This document shows, piece after piece, positions 1-4,788 of a DNA stretch of 7,392 bases. This stretch comes from Deltaproteobacteria bacterium. GTDB taxonomy: Bacteria > Desulfobacterota > Desulfobacteria > Desulfobacterales > JAFDDL01. The position numbers and the translations under genes were made by a program. The stretch's first letter is position 1. Each line of letters begins with the position of its first letter. The stretch lies in contig JAFDDL010000173.1 in the NCBI GenBank assembly GCA_019310865.1, positions 1-7,392 on the forward strand, read 5' to 3'. A model generated the notes under the pieces. The model was not told the origin of the DNA and did not search any database. It saw only the letters and a list, made by a program, of their open reading frames with translations.

Positions 1-1
1 C

Positions 2-484
2 AACACATTGGAGTGGCTTTTGCGGCTGGAACCGGATGCCAGCGAAGCCTTACAGCTGGCGGCACTGGCCCATGACATCGATCGGGCAATCGAGAGAATC
101 AAGGTAAGACGAGCGGATTTCGACAATTACGACGCCTTCAAAGCAGCCCATGCCCGAAACAGCGCGAAAATACTGCGTCCGATACTGGTCGCATGTGATG
201 TGGAACCAAATATTGTGGACGAGGCCTGCCGTTTAGTGCAAGCCCATGAGGCGGGCGGCGATCCCGGCTCTGATCTGCTTAAAGATGCAGACAGCATTTC
301 TTATTTCGATGTCAACCTGCCGCTTTATTTTCAGCGTGAAGGTCGGGACGAGACCAAGCGGAGATCACACTGGGGTTACCGCCGGCTTGCTCCAAGAGCG
401 CAAGAGATCGTCAAACACATCGACCACGAGGACAAGCAACTGGCGTGTCTGCTGCGAGAGGTGATTCATGAAAGCGTCAGCTGA
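2..484 (+). CDS. HD-like (DUF4202-type) protein, C-terminal part, cut by the window edge
   Basis: The reading frame is open to the left edge, so the true start lies outside the window; the TTG at 8 is only an internal possibility. Counting from that TTG, the visible part has an HD-superfamily-like pattern: a His-Asp pair (AHDID, residues 21-25), His48 in AAHARNSAKIL, His80 in QAHEAGGD, and an acidic cluster KDADS (92-96). In HD proteins these residues bind metal for phosphohydrolase chemistry. The first His of the motif would lie just upstream of the window. The segment WLLRLEPDASEAL resembles DUF4202 proteins, whose biochemical role I do not know. No signal peptide or membrane segment is visible. 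The gene ends with TGA at 482-484, and no partner gene follows on the same strand for about 900 bases. I am confident that it is a real gene and moderately confident of the family. Confidence 0.8.
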   Translation, partial: NTLEWLLRLEPDASEALQLAALAHDIDRAIERIKVRRADFDNYDAFKAAHARNSAKILRPILVACDVEPNIVDEACRLVQAHEAGGDPGSDLLKDADSISYFDVNLPLYFQREGRDETKRRSHWGYRRLAPRAQEIVKHIDHEDKQLACLLREVIHESVS

Positions 485-499
485 CGACACTTGTCGCCA

Positions 500-560
500 C
501 CGGCACCGGCTTTTTAAGGACTGAAAAAAGAGCAATCCCACCAGCAGCTGTCGGTGCCGG
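500..560. repeat. Interrupted inverted repeat downstream of the HD-like gene
   Basis: CCGGCACCG at 500-508 is exactly complementary to CGGTGCCGG at 552-560, giving a 9-bp GC-rich stem across a 43-base loop. A second small hairpin, CGAC/GTCG (485-488 with 493-496), sits just before it, directly after the stop codon of the HD-like gene. The pair could form a 3' end structure protecting or ending that transcript, but there is no U-tract immediately after the right arm, so this is not a standard intrinsic terminator. The role is unknown. Confidence 0.4.
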
Positions 561-830
561 CAGGGTTTAACCACGCCTTGGTAAAAAGGGGAGAAGTGTG
601 GCTAGACATATTATCACATGCACCGGGCACTAACAAGAAAATCAATATCAGAACAGCCGAGATGCATGTTGAAGTTGTAATCCTTTATGTCATCCTTTAG
701 AATTTTCCGACACGACTCGTACGCGCGTAAAACAGAAATCGTTCGTGGTGCTCTGAATGCATTGTCCGGAGGGGGGAAACAAGATTATCTCGGGCCCACA
801 TAGGGTATGGTATGAGACAAATCGAGTTAT

Positions 831-974
831 CCGGGGAAACCTGGCCCAGGTGGCGCAAAAAGGGCAAGGATTCAGATGCGAACTGGAGTTCGTATTTCGG
901 TTAAGCCGACACCATTCGACAATGCGTATCGGCATATAGTTTTTCCTCACCATAAAGGGGTTTCATCCCGATAC
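831..974. ncRNA. Hairpin-rich segment, candidate structured RNA or relic of one
   Basis: Four local stems follow one another. CCGGG/CCTGG (831-835 with 840-844) is closed by a GAAA tetraloop. CGAAC/GTTCG (879-883 with 888-892) has a TGGA loop. TCGG/CCGA (897-900 with 906-909) has the loop TTAAG. GTATCGG/CCGATAC (926-932 with 968-974) is a 7-bp stem over about 35 bases, with a weaker CCTC/GGGG stem inside (945-948 with 957-960). GCCGA at 905-909 can alternatively pair with TCGGC at 929-933, so two folds compete. The GNRA loop and the density of stems in non-coding DNA suggest RNA structure on the plus strand. I cannot name a family: a group II intron fragment or a transposon-linked RNA are possibilities, but no reverse transcriptase or nuclease gene is seen nearby. 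Strand and boundaries are guesses. Confidence 0.3.
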
Positions 975-1343
975 AAACACCGGCGGCCAGTATGCGCACC
1001 GGGTACGTTCACGGGCCTTCCAGTGGCGTTCACAGGGGATAAGTCGGCAAGGGTATGCCTGGGTGTACAACGGCATGTCACCTGAAGTCGTGCCATCATT
1101 CACCCGTCCGGAGAAACCGTGCCAACCCGTCCACCTATTTATTATTTATCGATCTTATCCAATTTATGAATGGAAATGATCGGGCACCTGCGCACAAAAC
1201 CCTCCGGAACGCTGACAAAAAGGGTATCGAATTTGCTTACTTGGTCGATAGTATTGGTGAGCGCTACGACCTCGGCAAATTTAATGTCGCTACAGGGATA
1301 GTTCAGCGTCACGAGGTAATCGTCTGAGGGGCCGGTGTTGATA

Positions 1344-1372
1344 TTGAAAGGACAAATGGTGATATTTATATA
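1344..1372 (+). promoter_or_regulatory. Candidate sigma-70-type promoter of the CBS-domain gene
   Basis: TTGAAA (1344-1349) and TATATA (1367-1372) are separated by 17 bases, matching the -35 box at 5 of 6 and the -10 box at 4 of 6 positions. Transcription would start near 1379, leaving a leader of about 20 bases that contains the ribosome binding site GGAG (1385-1388), 10 bases before the ATG at 1399. The fit of promoter, binding site and start codon supports this as the original start of the CBS gene even though that gene is now interrupted. Confidence 0.4.
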
Positions 1373-1398
1373 ACTTTCTGAATTGGAGAAATAATCCC

Positions 1399-1953
1399 AT
1401 GAAAGATACATGTGTTAAAGATATCATGGTACCCCTTTCCGATTATGCCACTGTTTCCGAGGACGCCAATCTATTTGAAGCGATTCGGGCCTTGGAAAGT
1501 TAGCATAAAAAATATGGGGACAAGCCTTACCGCCATCAATCAGTGCTCGTACTGGATGCGACGGGAGATGTGATCGGCAAGGTTAGCCAGATTGACATAA
1601 TGGTTGCATTAGAGCCGAATTACAAGAGGATCGGTACAGCTATTAGCTTGAGACGCCATGGATTCAGTGCAACCTTTATTAAGTCTATTCGGGACCAGTA
1701 CGATCTGTGGGAAAGACCGTTGGCGGAGTTGTGTAAGGTTGTGGAAGCCGTCAATGTCAAGAAGGTGATGTACACACCTGACGAACACCAGAAGGTTAAA
1801 GAAACCGACACATTGGATACGGCCATGCACCAAATAATCATGGGGCGGCACCATTCCCTGCTAGTGACCAAAGAAAGTAAGATTATCGGTATCCTACGGT
1901 CCGCCGATGTTTTTAATTGGCTATATGATAAGATCAGTGCTTGTAATATTTAG
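1399..1953 (+). pseudogene. Two-CBS-domain protein interrupted by an in-frame TAG
   Basis: Reading from ATG 1399 gives a 184-position frame with one internal TAG at 1501-1503 (codon 35). The frame is the same on both sides, so a single base change explains the break. CBS domain 1 covers about residues 6-72 (VKDIMVP at the start, SVLVLDATGDVIGKVSQIDI at its end). CBS domain 2 covers about 120-176 (VKKVMYTP, then HHSLLVTKESKIIGILRSAD). Such tandem pairs form a Bateman module that binds adenine nucleotides and acts as an energy or signal sensor; this small stand-alone type has no attached effector. The stop falls inside CBS 1, in a helix (ALES-stop-HKKYG). CAG to TAG (a Gln codon) is the simplest origin. 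A GTG at 1543 could restart translation but would omit most of CBS 1. Pyrrolysine read-through is less likely because the gene itself also ends with TAG (1951-1953). Sequencing error remains possible. Confidence 0.75.
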
Positions 1954-2000
1954 TCCTCCGTTTTTGAGGCTTTTAAACCCTTCCGGTTGTTTAGATGTCC

Positions 2001-2050
2001 GCAGACCCTTGGCATTCGTGCCGGGTCGCAGGTTCAAATCCTTGGGCCCC
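2001..2050 (+). pseudogene. Degenerate tRNA-like 3' fragment (T-arm remnant)
   Basis: The 19-base stretch 2024-2042, including GGTTCAAATCC, matches the variable-loop-to-T-arm segment typical of bacterial tRNAs such as initiator Met or Pro. The T-stem is broken on its 3' side: GCAGG at 2028-2032 faces CCTTG at 2040-2044, with only three pairs left. No matching anticodon arm or acceptor 5' strand lies upstream. A strong hairpin precedes the T-arm: GACCC/GGGTC (2004-2008 with 2023-2027) stacked on GGCA/TGCC around a TTCG loop (2011-2022). It could be a long variable arm of a class II tRNA such as Leu, or an unrelated structure. Amino-acid identity cannot be assigned. Confidence 0.4.
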
Positions 2051-2081
2051 TGGTAATACATTGAGGGCGCTTGTATTACCA
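2051..2081. repeat. Perfect 10-bp inverted repeat between the two tRNA-like fragments
   Basis: TGGTAATACA (2051-2060) is the exact reverse complement of TGTATTACCA (2072-2081), separated by 11 bases. No T-run follows the right arm, so it is not a typical intrinsic terminator. Its place between two truncated tRNA 3' ends suggests a recombinase or excisionase site, or a transposon end remnant, but nothing in the window shows which. Confidence 0.5.
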
Positions 2082-2120
2082 AAGAATATGCAATTATACA
2101 AGGCGGTTAAATTATAACCA

Positions 2121-2170
2121 TAGCCTTCGCAATGCTGAGGTCAGGGGTTCGAGCCCCCTCATCTCCACCA
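2121..2170 (+). pseudogene. 3' half of a tRNA-Ala (CGC anticodon), attR-like fragment
   Basis: The 3' half of a tRNA is visible in order: anticodon loop TTCGCAA (2126-2132) with anticodon CGC at 2128-2130; anticodon stem 3' strand TGCTG (2133-2137); variable loop AGGTC (2138-2142); a perfect T-stem AGGGG/CCCCT (2143-2147 with 2155-2159) around TTCGAGC; acceptor 3' strand CATCTCC (2160-2166); A73; and an encoded CCA (2168-2170). The acceptor strand has U at position 70, the partner in the G3:U70 identity pair of tRNA-Ala, which agrees with the anticodon. The bases at 2121-2125 pair only partly with the anticodon stem, and no D-arm or GGGGATG-like 5' acceptor strand exists upstream. This is therefore not a functional tRNA. 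Integrases that target tRNA 3' ends leave such fragments at the far end of an inserted element, so the inserted DNA would lie to the left. Confidence 0.75.
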
Positions 2171-2181
2171 GAAAAAATAAT

Positions 2182-2215
2182 AACCTGCTGATGTTCAGCA
2201 GGTTTTTCTGTTTTT
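2182..2215 (+). terminator. Intrinsic terminator after the tRNA-Ala fragment
   Basis: AACCTGCTGA (2182-2191) pairs perfectly over 10 bp with TCAGCAGGTT (2195-2204) around a 3-base TGT loop. It is followed by a T-rich tract broken by CTG (2205-2215). It begins 11 bases after the CCA end and is most simply the original terminator of the tRNA-Ala gene, which means the DNA on the right side of the fragment is the ancestral chromosomal flank. It also insulates the operon to the right from transcription coming from the left. Confidence 0.75.
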
Positions 2216-2583
2216 ACCGGGTAGCCAAAATTCATACTGATTTTGTATGGTAATAGCAAACGGGCTTAAAGAAGTCCACCTCCCTTTGATGTTTGGTGTC
2301 TAAGACAAACTCTTTATTGAAGGCAATCTATATTTCCCCCGGTTCATTCACCGCATGTTTTGGATTTGAATGGCCACAGAATGAAATTAACAAATATGAC
2401 AAAAATAACAAATACATCAGATCTTTTACCATATATTTTAAATTAATGTCAAATACGAATTGCTAAGTTCGTGATTTCACTGAGTTTTGTATTTTGGTAC
2501 GGATTGTGCTGTTGTATTATATAGTATAGATGAATAATCCATGCGAAATAATAGATGAAATGAATTGAAATGGATTGAAATGG
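2216..2583. other. AT-rich intergenic region upstream of the redox/TRAP operon
   Basis: No gene is visible. Contents that can be pointed to are small inverted repeats: CATAC/GTATG at 2233-2249, GTTTG/CAAAC at 2291-2310, and ACGAA/TTCGT at 2455-2472. A sigma-54-like promoter and the start of a tandem repeat are listed separately. The ACGAA/TTCGT pair, about 50-65 bases before the inferred transcription start, could be an activator site, but 5-bp arms are weak evidence. The strong AT bias between about 2380 and 2560 fits a regulatory region. Confidence 0.5.
2495..2510 (+). promoter_or_regulatory. Candidate sigma-54 (-24/-12) promoter
   Basis: TGGTACG-N4-GTGCT matches the sigma-54 consensus TGGCACG-N4-TTGCW at 10 of 12 positions. 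It keeps the critical GG (2496-2497) and GC (2508-2509) exactly 10 bases apart. Transcription would start around 2521, some 60 bases before the small gene at 2584. Expression of the cluster would then depend on an enhancer-binding activator; none is encoded in the window. No convincing sigma-70 pair was found nearby; TTGGTA with TATTAT at 15-bp spacing is the best alternative and is poor. Confidence 0.4.
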
Positions 2584-2600
2584 ATGAAATGGATTGAAAT
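2556..2600 (+). repeat. Short tandem repeat of TGAAATGGAT spanning a start codon
   Basis: The units are TGAAATGAAT (2556-2565), TGAAATGGAT (2566-2575), TGAAATGGA with one base missing (2576-2584), TGAAATGGAT (2585-2594) and a partial TGAAAT (2595-2600). The repeat includes the ATG at 2584 and the first codons of the following gene, so it appears to be an expansion of that gene's own 5' end. The upstream copies create out-of-frame ATGs that stop within a few codons (ATGGATTGA at 2570-2578). No normal purine-rich ribosome binding site is seen before 2584. Confidence 0.7.
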
Positions 2601-2868
2601 TATAGAACTTCGGTCGGCAACAGGAAACCGGGATTTATTAGATACCGAATTTTTAGTTTCCCTGAAGGATATTAAAACGGAACACGGTTTTAATAGGATC
2701 GAATTCTATCGACACGGCTCGTTAGAGTCCGATTTCAGAGTCCACATTCATTGGGAATCAGACATGGTCGAATATAGTGGTAGCCCCTTGGGACAGTATC
2801 TGGTTCAGGCCTTTAAGGAATTAGGACTGGTAAATCATTCCCTATGGATAGAAGAGATCAGAAAGTGA
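2584..2868 (+). CDS. Small conserved-looking protein of unknown function (94 aa)
   Basis: ATG 2584 gives a 94-aa soluble protein starting MKWIEIIELRSATGNRDLL and ending NHSLWIEEIRK. A TTG at 2575 in the same frame would add three repeat-derived residues (MKW) and is less likely. The pattern of predicted strands and helices (IEIIELRS strand, helix, RIEFYRHG strand, FRVHIHWE strand, helix LGQYLVQAFKELG, final strand NHSLWIE) is compatible with a beta-alpha-beta-beta-alpha-beta ferredoxin-like fold, as in small dimeric monooxygenase-like proteins; that is inference. I recall similar small proteins of about 95 aa in sulfate-reducing Desulfobacterota with endings like GLVNHSIWIE, but no assigned function. 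There are no cysteines, signal peptide or membrane helix. It lies 44 bases before the flavoprotein gene and may be co-transcribed with it. Confidence 0.75.
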   Translation: MKWIEIIELRSATGNRDLLDTEFLVSLKDIKTEHGFNRIEFYRHGSLESDFRVHIHWESDMVEYSGSPLGQYLVQAFKELGLVNHSLWIEEIRK

Positions 2869-2912
2869 ATCTCGAGAGGCAAAACCGCATATTAGGAAAG
2901 AAGAGGGCCTAA

Positions 2913-4523
2913 ATGAATGATATAAGATTAAATGTTGAACAGGTAGAGGCAGATGTCCTTTGCATCGGGGGGGGGCCAGCCGGTTTGTGTGCCGCTATAC
3001 GGGCCAGTGAGCAAGGCGCCGAGGTTGTTGTCGTTGACAAATCGCATACCTTGCGAAGTGGTGATGCAGGCATGGGAAACGACCATTTCATGTGCCACAT
3101 ACCGGATGTCCAGGGTGAGCGACCCGATTTCTTTAACAAAATGGGAAACATGTCCCAAGTGGTTACCAAAACTTTCTGGGAAAATGCATATGGTTTAGTG
3201 AAACTTTGGGACAGCTGGGGTATCCCTATGAAATATGAAGGGAGATATGAATTTGCCGGGCATTCAATCCCCGGGCAACCTAATTTCATGTTGCATTTCA
3301 GCGGACAAAACACAAAGGTAAAGCTTACCAAACAGGCCAAAAAAGCAGGTGTCAATATCATCAACCGGGTTATGATCCTTGATCTAATCCATGATAACGG
3401 CACAATTGCAGGCGCGATAGGTTTTGATGTCAGGAAACCGAGACTATTGGTTTTCAAAACCAAAGCCGTGATTCTCGGAACGGGGAAATGTATGCGCCTT
3501 TTCCCGCAAAATACCGGATCGCTATTCAATACAAGCACCTCCCCAGTCAATACTGGTGATGGCCGCGCCATGGCTTATCGAGCAGGCTGTGAACTATCCG
3601 ACATGGAACTAAACAATCGATGGTCCGGTCCCAAGTATTTTGCAAGAAACGGGAGGGGATCATGGACGGGTGTTTTCAGAGATCCGCATGGTATGCAGAT
3701 ATGTTCCGGGAAGGAACTTACTGCACACTTTTATCCGGAATTGCACGAAGACTATCAAAAGTCCGGAAGAGGGCCTGTGTATATGGACCTTGCTGGTATT
3801 TCAGATGAGCATTACGAGGATATGAAATACTGGTTGATACACGAAGCAAACACACCCATCCTCAATTTTTTTAAAGAGGAAGGCGTGGATCCAAGAGAAC
3901 ATCCCTTTGAATTCATGACCTATGGCCTGTTTACTCCTGGAGGAATCAACTACAACGAAAAATGTGAAACCCCTTTATCAGGTCTGTATGCTGCCGGAGA
4001 CGAGTTCATGTCATTTTACCTTGCCGGTGCCGCGGTTTTTGGCAGTATTGCCGGAGAGAGCGCTGCCAAATTCGCAGCGCAGGCGAAGGCATCAGATATA
4101 GAAGGCGCTCAAGCTCTTGTCGGCAAGGTCAAGGAATTGTTAGAGGCGGTTTTGAATCGTACGGATGGCGCCACCTGGCAAGAAGCCAATTCTGCGATTC
4201 AACAGGTAATGGCTGATTATTGCGGACTCATCCGTTCTGAGACGCTGCTAACGGCGGGGCTGGAGCACTTGAGACGGCTGAAGAAAAAGGTACCCGAAGT
4301 GCTTATGGCACAAAATCCGCACGAACTGATGCGCTGTATTGAGGTATTGAATCTGTTCGACCTTGGTGAGATCACATTTGTTGCCGCCAAGGAAAGGAAG
4401 GAGTCCCGACAGTACCATCGCCGTGTAGATTTCCCCTTTACAAATCCCATTCTGAATGAACAGATGCTTGTCGTCAAAAATGAAAATGGGCAACCGGTTC
4501 CGAAATGGAGAATGAAAGCATAA
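2913..4523 (+). CDS. FAD-dependent fumarate reductase/APS reductase-like flavoprotein subunit
   Basis: This 536-aa cytoplasmic flavoprotein belongs to the SdhA/FrdA/AprA family. The FAD-binding Rossmann motif is IGGGPAG at residues 18-24, with an acidic end of the second strand (VVVVDK, 38-43). The following RSGDAGMGNDH (48-58) resembles AprA rather than the SHTVAAEGG of SdhA/FrdA, which carries the His for covalent FAD, so FAD is probably non-covalent. NTGDGRAMAYRAGCEL (213-228) and RWSGPKYFARNGRGSW (236-251) are also AprA-like. FTPGGINYN (340-348) and GLYAAGDE (357-364) match the second FAD-binding part, and ERKESRQYHRRVDFP (494-508) is the conserved C-terminal segment. It is shorter than AprA (over 600 aa) and has no heme, FMN or Tat region. 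ATG 2913 follows a purine-rich site (GAAGAGGG). The ferredoxin gene 38 bases downstream is the likely electron partner. It could be a reductase of an unsaturated acid or a dehydrogenase; the substrate is not evident. A G9 run (2967-2975) encodes the glycine motif. Confidence 0.9.
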   Translation: MNDIRLNVEQVEADVLCIGGGPAGLCAAIRASEQGAEVVVVDKSHTLRSGDAGMGNDHFMCHIPDVQGERPDFFNKMGNMSQVVTKTFWENAYGLVKLWDSWGIPMKYEGRYEFAGHSIPGQPNFMLHFSGQNTKVKLTKQAKKAGVNIINRVMILDLIHDNGTIAGAIGFDVRKPRLLVFKTKAVILGTGKCMRLFPQNTGSLFNTSTSPVNTGDGRAMAYRAGCELSDMELNNRWSGPKYFARNGRGSWTGVFRDPHGMQICSGKELTAHFYPELHEDYQKSGRGPVYMDLAGISDEHYEDMKYWLIHEANTPILNFFKEEGVDPREHPFEFMTYGLFTPGGINYNEKCETPLSGLYAAGDEFMSFYLAGAAVFGSIAGESAAKFAAQAKASDIEGAQALVGKVKELLEAVLNRTDGATWQEANSAIQQVMADYCGLIRSETLLTAGLEHLRRLKKKVPEVLMAQNPHELMRCIEVLNLFDLGEITFVAAKERKESRQYHRRVDFPFTNPILNEQMLVVKNENGQPVPKWRMKA

Positions 4524-4561
4524 AAACATCATATTATTTGTTTAGAAAGTGAGGAATAAAT

Positions 4562-4777
4562 ATGCCGACAGTGATAGATAAAGAGGAATGTAATGCATGT
4601 GGCGTTTGTGTCAAGATCTGTCCCACAGATGTTTATTATGGTTCAAAATCGAAAGAGATACCTGTGGTCACGTATCCTGAGGAATGCTGGCACTGCAACG
4701 CATGTGTTCATGATTGTCCACAAGACGCAATTCGCTTGAGGATAGCTTTAACTATGCAAGTGGTCTATAAAAACTAA
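4562..4777 (+). CDS. 2x[4Fe-4S] ferredoxin subunit, AprB N-terminus-like
   Basis: This 71-aa protein has two complete CxxCxxCxxxCP motifs: C10-C13-C16-C20 (CNACGVCVKICP) and C42-C45-C48-C52 (CWHCNACVHDCP). It can therefore hold two [4Fe-4S] clusters. The overall layout and the Trp right after the first Cys of the second motif (W43) resemble the start of APS reductase beta subunits, where the equivalent Trp is thought to help pass electrons to the flavin. The AprB C-terminal tail of roughly 80 residues is absent, so this is only the electron-transfer core. There is no signal peptide, so it is cytoplasmic. The ATG at 4562 follows GTGAGGA at 4549-4555. It sits between the flavoprotein gene (38 bases upstream) and the TRAP receptor gene (11 bases downstream), and is most likely the small subunit of a two-protein oxidoreductase with the flavoprotein. 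Confidence 0.9.
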   Translation: MPTVIDKEECNACGVCVKICPTDVYYGSKSKEIPVVTYPEECWHCNACVHDCPQDAIRLRIALTMQVVYKN

Positions 4778-4788
4778 GGAAGCGTCAC

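Larger units (their letters stand above)
485..1343. other. Long intergenic region without a convincing gene
   Basis: Several short frames are open here on both strands, but none has a recognisable domain, a good ribosome binding site or a plausible start. Frames on opposite strands overlap around 1142-1411, and neither stands out. The supportable contents are an interrupted inverted repeat at 500-560 and a run of hairpins between 831 and 974, listed separately. Nothing I recognise lies between 570 and 830. From about 980 to 1140 the sequence is GC-richer and reads like degraded coding or structured DNA, but I could not identify its origin. The region is best seen as a relic or an RNA-bearing spacer. 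Confidence 0.6.

Noticed and set aside
690..953. Minus-strand open frame of 87 codons
   Set aside because: It has no recognisable family, and the region is better explained by hairpins; composition is not protein-like.
831..1110. Group II intron or IscB-type guide RNA locus
   Set aside because: Hairpins and a GAAA loop are suggestive, but I could not find a domain V, intron ends, reverse transcriptase or nuclease gene, so the specific identity is not claimed.
1142..1411. Minus-strand open frame of 89 codons, overlapping a plus-strand frame at 1055-1327
   Set aside because: Both frames read somewhat like protein but neither has a recognisable domain, good ribosome binding site or clear codon bias. 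The minus-strand frame also runs across the promoter and start of the CBS gene. A homology search would decide; I cannot support either as a gene.
1543..1953. Independent 136-aa gene from GTG 1543
   Set aside because: It is the in-frame continuation of the CBS gene after the TAG. It starts in the middle of CBS domain 1 and has no ribosome binding site of its own.
1955..1974. Terminator after the CBS gene (CCTC/GAGG with TTTT)
   Set aside because: The stem is only 4 bp with a 7-base loop and a short, C-interrupted T-run; too weak to call.
2121..2170. Functional tRNA-Ala gene
   Set aside because: There is no 5' acceptor strand or D-arm upstream, and the anticodon stem has a mismatch and a wobble pair; only the 3' half is present.
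2556..2600. CRISPR-like or direct-repeat array
   Set aside because: The units are contiguous 9-10-mers without spacers; this is a simple tandem repeat.
2909..3571. Minus-strand open frame of 220 codons
   Set aside because: It is antisense to the well-supported flavoprotein gene, with no domain or start signal; it is a shadow frame.
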